Source: Saprospiraceae bacterium
GTDB taxonomy: Bacteria; Bacteroidota; Bacteroidia; Chitinophagales; Saprospiraceae
Reading direction: 5' to 3'
Assembly: GCA_016710585.1 (NCBI GenBank)
Contig: JADJVN010000024.1
Location: 7,864-71,863, forward strand
DNA: 64,000 bases
Position 1 is the first letter of the stretch. The number at the start of each line of letters is the position of its first letter. A model generated the notes under the pieces. The model saw only the letters and a program-made list of their open reading frames with translations. It did no database searches and had not been told where the DNA came from. Shown in pieces: positions 36,824 to 46,422 of this stretch. Both the position numbers and the translations under genes were made by a program.

Positions 36824-37702
36824 TTATTGTTCTAAAATTGGGAAGCTTATTGATTTATTAAAATTTAATTTATCAGATTTAAATTGAATCGCAAGATTCG
36901 TTTCATCTTCAGATTCTGTAGCTTTTATTTGTAAAGCTTTGTTAGTCCATTTACTTGCTTTTCTTGAAACCATACTGTAAAACTTTGCTCTTAGATATTG
37001 TTTAATAGAAAGATTTGAAGAAGTTTGATTCGTTGCATCTGAACTATAATTAGTTGAAATATTTTCAGTAGATTTTGATAATTCTGAATTATCAATATTT
37101 GCGATTTCTTTGGTTGGGATTTGACTTTCAAGTTTATTATTAGAATTTGAAATATTGGGCTTATTTTCAATTGGAGTGTTGAAATCTTTTGGTTTATTTA
37201 ATGATATTGATTCTGTGTTATTAATTGGAGCTGATACTGTCGTTAAAGCAGGAGTCTGCACTATAATATTATGCTCAATTGAAGATAGGCCATAAGGAAT
37301 TGTTTGTGAACTTGAATTGTACTTGCTTGTATTAAAGGACTTCTTGAATTTTTTTATAAAAGGAACTTGTTTCTCTTGGATGATTGATGGTGTAACAGTA
37401 ATGGATTCTATATTTACATCATCACGATTGAAAGTGGGCAGTTGCTCGACTACAAAGGTGTTTTTATCTGTTTTATTTTGATCTTTTGTGAGATAAAGAA
37501 ACACAGCAGAAAACAGGATTAAAGCAATGCTAGCCGCCGCAATCATTTTTTTATAAATAGGAAGAAATATAATTTTTCTAGAATTGTTGTGTGAATTGGC
37601 ATCCATCTCTGATATGATTTTATCAAAGAGATTTGGATCGGGACGTTTGTCGTCAAACTCCGATTTATGTTGCTGAATAAACGCTTTCAATTGGTCTGAC
37701 AT
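36824..37702 (-). CDS. Putative anti-sigma factor
   Basis: 292 aa single-pass membrane protein. N-terminal cytosolic part (about 1-50: MSDQLKAFIQQHKSEFDDKR ... LFDKIISEM), TM helix at about 52-72 (KMIAAASIALILFSAVFLYL), and a long Ser/Asn/Thr-rich periplasmic region. It overlaps the sigma gene by 38 bases in another frame, typical of sigma/anti-sigma pairs. No zinc-binding (ZAS) motif is visible, so this call depends on context and topology. Confidence 0.7.
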   Translation of the reverse strand: MSDQLKAFIQQHKSEFDDKRPDPNLFDKIISEMDANSHNNSRKIIFLPIYKKMIAAASIALILFSAVFLYLTKDQNKTDKNTFVVEQLPTFNRDDVNIESITVTPSIIQEKQVPFIKKFKKSFNTSKYNSSSQTIPYGLSSIEHNIIVQTPALTTVSAPINNTESISLNKPKDFNTPIENKPNISNSNNKLESQIPTKEIANIDNSELSKSTENISTNYSSDATNQTSSNLSIKQYLRAKFYSMVSRKASKWTNKALQIKATESEDETNLAIQFKSDKLNFNKSISFPILEQ

Positions 37703-38249
37703 GACTTTTATTTTTTTTTAAAATTTCAATTAATTTTATTTTTGCCCTTAGATACTGACTTCTTGAAGTCGATGAAACGATGCCTAACATTTTAGAAATT
37801 TCTTCATGCGAATATTCCTCGAGTACATGTAAAGTAAATACAATGCGATATCTTTCTGGCAGTATTTTTATAGCTTCTTGAATCTTAGATATCAACAGCT
37901 CATGTTCAGTCTCTAAGTCCAATATTGATTCTTCGTTTTGAATTTCGATCTCTGAAATAGAAATAGGATCTATGTTTTCATCAATTTGTAACTTTTTATT
38001 TTTTTGTATAGTTTGTAAAGCAGTATTGACTGTTATTTTTTTTATCCAAGCTGGAAGCAATTGTGCATTTTCTAAACTCTTTATGTTTTGAAAAATTTTT
38101 ACAAAAACGTCTTGAAGTACATCATTTGCTTCATCTGCATTATTTGTAATTCTCAAACAGACATTGTACATCGGAACAGAGAACTTGTGATAGAGCTCTC
38201 GATAGGCGCTTTGATCTCCGTTCTTTACCCGATTTACCAATTGGTCCAT
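37665..38249 (-). CDS. ECF-type RNA polymerase sigma factor
   Basis: 194 aa. Sigma region 2 (YRELYHKFSVPMYNVCLRI ... ADEANDVLQDVFVKIFQNI) and region 4 (LPERYRIVFTLHVLEEYSHEEISKMLGI ... SRSQYLRAKIKL) are complete, without region 3, as in ECF sigma factors. The DDVLQEVF-like core-binding helix is present (NDVLQDVF). It directs RNA polymerase to a small regulon in response to an envelope signal relayed by the anti-sigma. Start ATG at 38249 (MDQLVNRV). Confidence 0.92.
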   Translation of the reverse strand: MDQLVNRVKNGDQSAYRELYHKFSVPMYNVCLRITNNADEANDVLQDVFVKIFQNIKSLENAQLLPAWIKKITVNTALQTIQKNKKLQIDENIDPISISEIEIQNEESILDLETEHELLISKIQEAIKILPERYRIVFTLHVLEEYSHEEISKMLGIVSSTSRSQYLRAKIKLIEILKKNKSHVRPIESVYSAT

Positions 38250-38377
38250 TTTTTCGCTTTTGTGGTTTTTCTGTTATAAGGATTTTAAATTGTCCGATTC
38301 GTTGCAGTCTTTTTAAAATTATTTTTCAATATTTTGTAATAAATTGATAATCAGTAATTAAACCTTAAAAATATTTT

Positions 38378-38998
38378 TTAGAAAATGATTTTGCACTGAT
38401 ATAACTGCTTTTTTTTCCAAATAAATCTGTAAGGTAAAGATGCAGATTTACCAGAACTTTCCACCCCAATCCTTGGTGTGGCAATCACTTCATTTTTTGG
38501 AATTTCGAAGTTATTTACCTCAATTCTGATTTGAGAATTCGGATCATAAAGAGGTATGCCATTGTCTGCCATATTGATCCCCAAAGCCACAGAAAGTGAG
38601 CCTGGGCCAGAACTGAGTGCTGGACATAATTTATGTATGTCCCTTCTTTTTAACATGGTATCAATTCCTTGAATTGGCTCAATAGCGCGAATGAGCACAG
38701 CATGTGGGATGTCGACATCAGCAGTAATAATATTAAATAAAGTATGTACGCCATAACAAATGTAGGTGTATGAACTACCTGCTTCTGCATACATCATTTC
38801 ATTTCTTGGAGTACGCGTATAATTTCTTGCATGACTAGCCATGTCATCTGGCGCCCAATATGCCTCTGTTTCTGTAATGATCCCAGAGGTTTGGACAGTT
38901 CCTTTATATGTTGTTAATATTTTGCCTATCAATGATTGAGCTATTTCCACAGGATTATGGCTCTTATAAAATTCAATAGGCAAGATTTTATTACTCAC
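38378..38998 (-). CDS. 3-methyladenine DNA glycosylase (AAG/MPG type)
   Basis: 206 aa. AAG fold landmarks: AQSLIGKIL, GIITETEAYWAPDDMASHA (contains the catalytic Glu), TPRNEMMYAEAGSSYTYICYGVHTLFNIIT (the base-intercalating Tyr region), VLIRAIEP and LSSGPGSLSVALGI. It removes alkylated purines such as 3-methyladenine and hypoxanthine to start base excision repair. Its ATG is 4 bases past the corrected end of the aminopeptidase gene, so the two may be co-transcribed. Confidence 0.93.
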   Translation of the reverse strand: MSNKILPIEFYKSHNPVEIAQSLIGKILTTYKGTVQTSGIITETEAYWAPDDMASHARNYTRTPRNEMMYAEAGSSYTYICYGVHTLFNIITADVDIPHAVLIRAIEPIQGIDTMLKRRDIHKLCPALSSGPGSLSVALGINMADNGIPLYDPNSQIRIEVNNFEIPKNEVIATPRIGVESSGKSASLPYRFIWKKKQLYQCKIIF

Positions 38999-39002
38999 CT
39001 TC

Positions 39003-40774
39003 TTAATATGATTTGCATTTTTCTTTCAGCCAGGTTTTTTCAGTTTCATTTAAAAATGGACTGATTTTTTTATAACATTTTTTATGATATTCATTAAGCC
39101 ATTTTCTGTACTCGGACCAAAGGATTTTTTGTCAATTAGATTAGTATCGATTGGAAATAATGTTACATTTTCAAATGCCAAGAAATTGTCGCCATTCGCC
39201 ACCGTTAGCACAAGATTCTCCACACGAATTCCATGACTATCTTCCTTATAGAATCCGGGTTCATTTGATGTCAACATGCCTGCTACGAGCTCTGTCATTC
39301 CCCTTTGATTCCATGCTGAAACGATACCTTGCGGCGGTTCGTGTACATTCATAAAAAATCCAACACCATGACCGGTTCCGTGACCATAATTAAGCCCCAT
39401 TTTCCATAAATGCTGTCGAGCGAAAGCATCTATTTGAATTCCTTTGGTTCCTATTGGAAATATTAATCTGCACACATCTATATGTCCTTTCAATACTGCA
39501 GTGTAATGTGATTTTATCTCATCACTGATTGGTCCTAGAGCTATAGTTCGAGTGATGTCAGTTGTTCCATCTAGATATTGGCCACCTGAATCGATTAATA
39601 AAACACCTTCATTTTTAATTTTTGCTGAAGTTTTTTCTTCTGGACGATAATGGATGATGGCTCCATTTCCTTTATACCCGACGATGGCAAAAAAACTTTC
39701 ACTCACATAATTAGGCATAGAAGCTCTGGACTTGGATATGGTTTGTGCCAATTCAAATTCAGTTGGGGTCTTATTTGATTTCAACTGATCTTCTAGCCAC
39801 ATGAACGCTTTGGTTAGTGCAGCGCCATCTTTAGCCATTACATTTCTAATATGTTTAATTTCTTTATCATTCTTAATGGCTTTCATACTCATAGCAGCAC
39901 TTGTCTTGCCAAGTAGCGAATTTTTTGGAATAGATAAGGCCAGTCGAGCATTTATTGTGCTGGTATCAACCCATACTTTTTTATTGTCTGTTTTACTCAA
40001 GATCTCAGTGATTTGATCGTAATTCATCAATTCAATACCGTCCTTTTCTAGTTGAAGTTTTAGCTCTGGACTTATTTTTTGAGGATTGATAAATAATCTG
40101 GTTTTTTTATTATCAATAAGAAGGTAAGATATAAATACAGGGTTGCAGTCCACATCATTCCCGCGAAGATTTAAGACATGAGCCACTTCATCCAAGGCAG
40201 AAATGACGAAATAGTCTGCTCCAGATTCCTTCATTTGCTCTCGTAAGTATTTAATTTTGTCTTTTCGGCTTTTACCTGCGTATTTTATGTCGTGTTCATA
40301 TATTTTCGAACTGCTTAGGGCAGGCCGATCTTTCCATACTTTTTGGAATAAATCCCCAGAATCTTTTAATAGGATTGATTTTTCACTGAGGGCTTTGTCA
40401 AATTGAGTGATTTGACCAAGGGAGAAACAATGAAAATCACAAGCAACCGTTTGACCAGCTTTGAGATTTTGGCAAAGCCAATCAATATATTCAGCTTGTG
40501 TCTGCACAATCAGTTTATGTAAAACAAAGCCAGTTTGCTTCAATTCATGTTCGGCTTGAAGGAAATAACGTACATCAGTCCACAGTCCAGCATGATCCTT
40601 TGTGATAATCGCCGTTCCGGCAGAACCAGTGAAACCTGTGATCCATGCCCTGGTTTGCCAAAAGCTAGGTGGATATTCGCTTTGATGTGGATCTGCTGTG
40701 CCTATGATATAGGCATCTATATGATTCAAGGACATTTGTTGTCTAACAGCCGTTAAATTTGCTTGTAAACTCAT
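39003..40774 (-). CDS. Xaa-Pro aminopeptidase (aminopeptidase P), 3' end frameshifted
   Basis: About 590 aa long-type APP (creatinase N-domains followed by an M24 pita-bread domain). Metal ligands: two Asp (LIDSGGQYLDGTTDITRT), His (YGHGTGHGVGF), Glu (NEPGFY) and Glu (IRVENLV). It removes N-terminal residues before proline. The open frame stops at 39050 in an unlike tail. Adding one A to the run in GACAAAAAATCC near 39120 restores a family-like end (KILWSEYRKWLNEYH ... EKTWLKEKCKSY) with the stop at 39003. Catalytic parts are intact. Confidence 0.9.
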
Positions 40775-40824
40775 TTATTTAAATTTATATATTAAATAAT
40801 TTTATAATATGAATGTTTTTTATC

Positions 40825-40832
40825 TATATTTG
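40825..40832 (+). promoter_or_regulatory. Putative -7 box for rpoN
   Basis: TATATTTG (TAnnTTTG), 81 bases before the rpoN ATG. No matching -33 TTG found. Confidence 0.4.
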
Positions 40833-40912
40833 TACCGAAAAGTAAGGATAAACTATCATATGTAATAGAACTAAATTTTTCAAAATCTTGTTTTCAATAT
40901 AGTAAGTTAAAT

Positions 40913-42478
40913 ATGATCAAACAGAGTTTAAGTCAAAAAATGCTTCAAAAGCTGTCTCCACAGCAGATTCAGTTAATGAAGTTATTGCAAATACCCACCG
41001 CTGTCTTAGACCAACGTATTCAAGAGGAGCTTGAGGCGAATCCTGCATTGGAAGAAGGGGAGAATGAGGAAGAATTGTATGATAATTATGAGAAAACCGA
41101 CGACAGTACCAATGATGCTGAAGTAGACGATGACTATGAGAAAGATGATTTCATGGAGACTGAACCAATCCACATAGATGAAGGCGGTCAAAGTGATTTT
41201 GAGGAATATATCAATCAATACATGGATGATGATACTGCTTCTTATCGGTACAAAGCTGATGATTATAATGGAGAGGCAGAACAAAATAAAACGATACCGA
41301 TTGCAATAGAAAATACATTTCACGATCACCTTGAGAAGCAAATAGGGCTTTTGAATCTTAAGAATGAAGACCAATATAAGATTGCATTACAGATCATAGG
41401 TAGTATCGACGATGATGGTTATTTACGTCGAGAACCAAATGCGATCATTGATGACCTTGTTTTTTCTCAAAATTTGGATACCAATGAGAAAGAGATAAAT
41501 GGCATCTTGACTAAGATCCAGAATTTTGATCCTCCAGGCGTAGGCGCTAGGAATCTAAGGGAGTGCTTGATGATACAAATCAAATTTAAGCAGCGTCCTG
41601 AAGTGAAAAAAGCTCAGATGAAAGTCTACAAGCTTGCAGAACTAATTCTAGACAAGTATTTCGAAGAATTTTCTAAAAAGCATTATGTAAGATTACAAAG
41701 AGCTTTAGGCTTATCTGAAATGCAGCTTAAAGATGCGATAGATGAAATATTGAAATTGAATCCCAAGCCTTCTTCTGGATATGTTGATTCTAGTCAAGGC
41801 AGTTCTATGTCTGGACAATTCATTGTCCCAGATTTTACTGTATTAAATCGCGATGGCGAGTTAGAGCTATCTTTAAATTCTAGGAACGCACCAGATCTAC
41901 GCATTAATGATCAATATTTAGATATGTTGAGATCCTATAATGATCATAAGAAAAATGGCTCCAATGGAAAAAAAGAAAAGGAAGCTATTCTTTTTATAAA
42001 GCAAAAAATTGAAGGCGCAAAATGGTTTATTGATGCTATTAAGCAAAGACAGGATACGCTCTATAGAACGATGTATTCTATAATGCAATACCAACAAGAA
42101 TACTTTTTTACAGGAGATCAAAAAAAATTGAAACCCATGATCCTCAAAGATATCGCTGAGGTGACGAGTCTCGATATCTCGACGGTGTCTAGGGTGGCGA
42201 ATAGTAAATATGTTCAAACTGAGTTTGGCACAAAGAGAATTAAAGAGTTTTTTTCTGAATCTTTACAAAATGAAGAAGGGGATGAGGTCTCAACATTGGA
42301 AGTGAAAAAAATTCTTTCAGAACTGGTAGGGGGTGAGAGTAAAAAGAAACCACATAGTGATGAAAAGCTGAAAGATCTTTTAATGAAAAAAGGTTATAAT
42401 ATAGCTAGAAGGACGATTGCAAAATATCGCGAACAACTGAACATTCCAGTAGCAAGACTAAGAAAAGAACTGGTCTAA
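40913..42478 (+). CDS. rpoN: RNA polymerase sigma-54 factor
   Basis: 521 aa. Region I (LSQKMLQKLSPQQIQLMKLL, Gln/Leu-rich, binds activators), an acidic region II (about 50-100), core-binding domain (AIENTFHDHLEKQIGLL ... FDPPGVGARNLRECL), HTH (LKDIAEVTSLDISTVSRVAN) and the RpoN box (ARRTIAKYREQLNIP). It directs polymerase to -24/-12 promoters and needs AAA+ activators, none of which lies in this window. The frame is complete and ends before the convergent folB. Confidence 0.96.
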   Translation: MIKQSLSQKMLQKLSPQQIQLMKLLQIPTAVLDQRIQEELEANPALEEGENEEELYDNYEKTDDSTNDAEVDDDYEKDDFMETEPIHIDEGGQSDFEEYINQYMDDDTASYRYKADDYNGEAEQNKTIPIAIENTFHDHLEKQIGLLNLKNEDQYKIALQIIGSIDDDGYLRREPNAIIDDLVFSQNLDTNEKEINGILTKIQNFDPPGVGARNLRECLMIQIKFKQRPEVKKAQMKVYKLAELILDKYFEEFSKKHYVRLQRALGLSEMQLKDAIDEILKLNPKPSSGYVDSSQGSSMSGQFIVPDFTVLNRDGELELSLNSRNAPDLRINDQYLDMLRSYNDHKKNGSNGKKEKEAILFIKQKIEGAKWFIDAIKQRQDTLYRTMYSIMQYQQEYFFTGDQKKLKPMILKDIAEVTSLDISTVSRVANSKYVQTEFGTKRIKEFFSESLQNEEGDEVSTLEVKKILSELVGGESKKKPHSDEKLKDLLMKKGYNIARRTIAKYREQLNIPVARLRKELV

Positions 42479-42483
42479 ACAAA

Positions 42484-42834
42484 TTAGATTTCTATCGCGA
42501 TATATTCATATTTCGCGTTGAGCTGAGGGTATTTTTTTATTGAAATATTACATTTTTGTATATTGGAATATTTGCCCATTATTTCATTGCGAATATTTAA
42601 AATGAGGGTTTCCATTAAATCTTCAGAATGCTTCATGACTTCTTTTATCATTGAAGTTATTTCAACGTAATCTATACATTGCTCTATGCTAATTTTATCA
42701 GTAACATTAATGGCATAAGTGATATAGACATTGATATTAAATTTTTGATTTATTTTTTTTTCTCCATTGTAGAGTCCATGATTGGCGTAAAATTCGAGGT
42801 CTTTAATCGTCAATGTAAAAAGCGTTTCTTCCAT
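42484..42834 (-). CDS. folB: Dihydroneopterin aldolase
   Basis: 116 aa, the normal FolB size. Motifs: LEFYANHGLYNGEKKINQKFNI (the Y-x-x-HGxxxxE active-site region), DYVEITSMIKEV, and ETLILNIRNEIM followed by the C-terminal strand ISIKKYPQL. It cleaves 7,8-dihydroneopterin to 6-hydroxymethyl-dihydropterin and glycolaldehyde in folate synthesis. Convergent with rpoN, 5 bases apart. Confidence 0.92.
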   Translation of the reverse strand: MEETLFTLTIKDLEFYANHGLYNGEKKINQKFNINVYITYAINVTDKISIEQCIDYVEITSMIKEVMKHSEDLMETLILNIRNEIMGKYSNIQKCNISIKKYPQLNAKYEYIAIEI

Positions 42835-42984
42835 TATTTTTGTTTTAACTTTTAAGTAAATAATGTTGCTAAAGTAAAACTATTATTGGACATTAATCTT
42901 GCTATGGTATTTTTTCATTTTTTCATAAATAATAAAATCGACCATCTAGAAAGGATTGAAAAGCTAATTATTGGCTAAATTCAT

Positions 42985-42992
42985 TATCTTTG
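42985..42992 (+). promoter_or_regulatory. Putative -7 box for the acyl-CoA dehydrogenase gene
   Basis: TATCTTTG (TAnnTTTG), 22 bases upstream of the ATG at 43015. Confidence 0.45.
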
Positions 42993-43014
42993 AGCTTTAA
43001 ATATACATGATAAA

Positions 43015-44210
43015 ATGGCGTCTATAAATCAGCGACAAGACAATTACGAAGGACATGATTATTATAATGTTGATGAGCTACTAAGTGAGGATCATTTACT
43101 CGCAAGGCAGGCTGTGAGGGAATGGGTGAAGAAAGAAGTGAGCCCTATCATTGAAGCTTATTCTGACAAGCATGAATGTCCAAGGCATTTATTCAAAGGT
43201 CTTGCTGAAATCGGTGCTTATGGTCCAAGTCTCCCACCCGAATATGGTGGTGGTGGTATGGATGAGATCGCTTATGGGGTCATCATGCAAGAACTAGAAA
43301 GGGGTGACTCTGGGATTCGTTCCATGGCTTCTGTTCAAGGAAGCTTAGTCATGTATCCAATTTATAAATTTGCTAGTGAGGAACAAAAACAAAAATATCT
43401 TCCCAAACTTGGATCTGGGGATCTTATAGGCTGTTTCGGTCTGACTGAACCAGATTTTGGCTCTAATCCTGCAGGGATGGTGACCAACGTGAAAGATGAT
43501 GGAGATGCATATATTCTCAATGGTGCAAAAATGTGGATCACCAATTCACCCGTGGCAGATCTAGCCGTGGTTTGGGCAAAAAATGAACAAGGAGAGATTC
43601 TTGGGATGGTCGTCGAGAAAGATGCAAAGGGATTCTCAGCACCAGAAATCCATGGAAAATGGAGTTTAAGAGCCTCCATTACAGGAGAGTTGGTCTTTGA
43701 AGACGTAAGGGTCCCAAAATCTCAAGTTTTCCCCAATGTGAAAGGATTAAAAGGCCCATTGACCTGTTTGTCTAAGGCGAGATATGGCATAGCCTGGGGA
43801 GCAATCGGTGCAGCTTTAGACTGCTATGATGTTGCACTTAAATACTCTAAACAAAGAATACAATTCGGCAAGCCTTTAGCTGGATTTCAATTGACACAAA
43901 AAAAGTTGGCTGAAATGATTACAGAAATCACCAAAGCGCAACTTTTAGCGTGGAGATTAGGACATTGGCAAATCAAGGTAAAGCAACACCAGCTCAAATT
44001 TCAATGGCAAAGAGAAATAATGTGAATATGGCTCTTGTCATCGCAAGAGAGGCTAGACAAATATTAGGTGGAATGGGAATCACTAATGAATATCCAATCA
44101 TGCGTCATATGATGAATCTCGAGACAGTATTGACTTATGAAGGAACTCATGATATTCATTTATTGATCACTGGAATGGATGTCACAGGAGAAAATGCTTT
44201 CAACGGTTAA
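43015..44210 (+). CDS. Glutaryl-CoA dehydrogenase-like acyl-CoA dehydrogenase, frameshifted
   Basis: Two frames (43015-44025 and 43950-44210) make one enzyme of about 398 aa. The GDSGIRSMASVQGSLVM segment, CFGLTEPDFGSNP and MWITNSP (FAD binding), RYGIAWGAIG, QFGKPLAGFQ, and the catalytic Glu in TYEGTHDIH are those of glutaryl-CoA dehydrogenases, which convert glutaryl-CoA to crotonyl-CoA in lysine/tryptophan breakdown. The break is near 43960: one missing A in TTAGGACATTGG (RLG-TLANQGKAT). All catalytic residues remain, so a consensus error is likely. Confidence 0.88.
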
Positions 44211-44225
44211 TTATTTTTTGTAGTC

Positions 44226-45653
44226 TTAATTGATTATTGGAAAAATATACAAGCAGAAAAGAAAAATTAAAACAATACATACAAGGTTCATGATGAATCC
44301 AATTTTGAGCATGGATCTCATCTCAATCATCCCACTGGAGAATGCAATAGCATTGGGTGGTGTGCCCATAGGCAACATCGATGCACAACTTGCTGCTAAG
44401 GTCATCGCTAAGCCTAATTGAATTCCGGAATAATTCATTGACTCAGCAATACCTCCAATGATCGGTGCCAATACAATTACTTGAGCTATATTACTCATCA
44501 GCTCACTGAGAAATATTGAAATGAGTATGATCATAATCAGAATACTAGAAAATCCAATCGCTCCAAATGACTGAATATATTCTCCTATTAATTTTAATAA
44601 TCCAACTTTTTCCAAAGCATTAGCCAAAGCCATCCCACCTCCAAATAGAAGTAGAATACCCCAAGACATTTTTTTGGTATCCTCCCATTCCAACAGGGCT
44701 GTACTTTTGTCAATTCTTATAATGAATAATAAAAGCCCACCTGTCAAAGCAATTCTAGTATCATCTAATTTTATTGGAAGAAATCCATTCAGCAAATCTT
44801 TGAATATCCAAAGTATTACTGTAAAAAGGAATATAGATATAACACTAATTTCAGCTTTATTCATTTTTCCCAATGACTTAATTTCTTTTTTAATAAATTG
44901 GACTATTTCTGGATTTGATTTTATTGTATTGGGATACATGAATTTTACTAAAATAAAATATAAGCAAATCAAGATAACAATGGCAAGAGGAGTACAGATA
45001 GCCATCCATTTGAAAAAGGAAATTTCTTGATGGTTTTGGCTTTGTAAATAGCTATTGAATGCAACATTTGGTGGCGTTCCAATGATGGTCGCGATGCCAC
45101 CAAAATTGGAAGCATAGGCGATCACAATCATCATGCAGAATGAGAAATTTTTTACACTTCTTGAATCAATAGATGGAGTGGTCTCGACCATTTTGATGAC
45201 GGCGAGAGCTATGGGAAACATCATCATGGTGGTTGCAGTATTGCTCAGCCACATACTTAAAAATCCTGTTGAAATAATAAATCCAAGAATAACTTTATTG
45301 CCACTAGTTCCTGTAATATTTATAATATTCAATGCAATTCGCTTGTGCAAATTCCACTTTTCAATCGCAAGGCTAAGAAAAAATCCACCCATAAATAGAA
45401 AAATCATTGGATTAGAATAAGCCTTGGAGATGCTGTCCCAGCTCAGTACATCATGATATGGAAAAATTAAAATTGGGAATAATGCTACGACAGGCAATGG
45501 CAATAATTCTAAAGTCCAAAATGCAATCATCAGAAGTGCAATGGCACTTACAAAAACTTGTTCTGAAGTAAACGACAATGGATTAACAAACCAATAAACC
45601 CAAACTATGAATACTACAGCAATAATTTTAAGAATTTGTTGATCTATTTTCAT
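44226..45653 (-). CDS. DASS/SLC13-family anion symporter
   Basis: 475 aa with 11-12 TM helices. Family features: MGGFFLSLAIEKWNLHKRIAL, FLSMWLSNTATTMMMFPIALAV (the SNTATT Na/carboxylate hairpin), the second repeat LSELMSNIAQVIVLAPI and SCASMLPMGTPPNAIAFSSG. It imports di- or tricarboxylates, or sulfate, with Na+; specificity cannot be read from the sequence. Start ATG at 45653. The upstream neighbour on this strand is the TIGR04283 glycosyltransferase. Confidence 0.92.
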   Translation of the reverse strand: MKIDQQILKIIAVVFIVWVYWFVNPLSFTSEQVFVSAIALLMIAFWTLELLPLPVVALFPILIFPYHDVLSWDSISKAYSNPMIFLFMGGFFLSLAIEKWNLHKRIALNIINITGTSGNKVILGFIISTGFLSMWLSNTATTMMMFPIALAVIKMVETTPSIDSRSVKNFSFCMMIVIAYASNFGGIATIIGTPPNVAFNSYLQSQNHQEISFFKWMAICTPLAIVILICLYFILVKFMYPNTIKSNPEIVQFIKKEIKSLGKMNKAEISVISIFLFTVILWIFKDLLNGFLPIKLDDTRIALTGGLLLFIIRIDKSTALLEWEDTKKMSWGILLLFGGGMALANALEKVGLLKLIGEYIQSFGAIGFSSILIMIILISIFLSELMSNIAQVIVLAPIIGGIAESMNYSGIQLGLAMTLAASCASMLPMGTPPNAIAFSSGMIEMRSMLKIGFIMNLVCIVLIFLFCLYIFPIIN

Positions 45654-45686
45654 ACTCCCTTATTAGGCGTAAACTGATTTTTAATT

Positions 45687-46370
45687 CTACAATAATAAAT
45701 TCTGATAAGTCATTTTTATCTCATCTGGATTAACTTTTTTCATATACATCTTCATGGCTATATAATTTGCATATTGTACTTTAAGCCATGAATTACTAGA
45801 ATATTTTCGTGCTGAAACTAAAGTGTATTTTGAGATAATGATCCTCTTAGCGACTTGCGCTGCGCGATCCATGAGGTCATATTCTTCCATGATGGAATAG
45901 TTTTCGTTAAATCCATTTAATTTTATGAATAATTCTTTTGTTAAAAACATCGATTGATCACCACCTCGGTTCCAAATGAAGTTGAATCGAGTAAAGAAAG
46001 AATTCAATAATAATAATGGATTCTTACTTTCGAACTTTTGACGAAAAAATCCCAGTATATTTTTATCGATTACATTAAATATATCATCATAGAAACTGGA
46101 TGGAGGTATTGTATCTGCATGGACAAAATAGAAGACTTCACCTTTTGCATTTCTTGCGCCAATATTCATTTGTACTGCTCTGCTTTTTATAGAAGAATGA
46201 AAAATACGTACTTCGTATTTTTTGCAAATTTCAATTGTTTTATCCGTGCTATTCGCATCGACAATGATGATTTCACTTTTTTTACAGTTTGCTAATAAAT
46301 GAATAAGCAGTCTTTCAATATTTAATTCTTCATTCCAAGTTGGAATTACTATACTCAGTTTAATCTCCAA
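45687..46370 (-). CDS. TIGR04283-type glycosyltransferase family 2 protein
   Basis: 227 aa. GT2 motifs: SIVIPTWNEELNIERLL, IIIVDANSTDKT, YFVHADTIPP (DxD-like HADT) and GGDQSMFLTKELF. This matches the TIGR04283 family linked by genome context to arsenosugar synthesis, partner of the TIGR04282/DUF2064 type found here at 26799. No arsenic-methylating or radical-SAM ArsS gene is in the window, so the real substrate is open. No TM helix, cytosolic. Confidence 0.85.
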   Translation of the reverse strand: MEIKLSIVIPTWNEELNIERLLIHLLANCKKSEIIIVDANSTDKTIEICKKYEVRIFHSSIKSRAVQMNIGARNAKGEVFYFVHADTIPPSSFYDDIFNVIDKNILGFFRQKFESKNPLLLLNSFFTRFNFIWNRGGDQSMFLTKELFIKLNGFNENYSIMEEYDLMDRAAQVAKRIIISKYTLVSARKYSSNSWLKVQYANYIAMKMYMKKVNPDEIKMTYQNLLL

Positions 46371-46422
46371 AGATGAATAGTTTAGACAGGTTTTTCAATT
46401 TCTTTAATGGTGATTTATTTTG

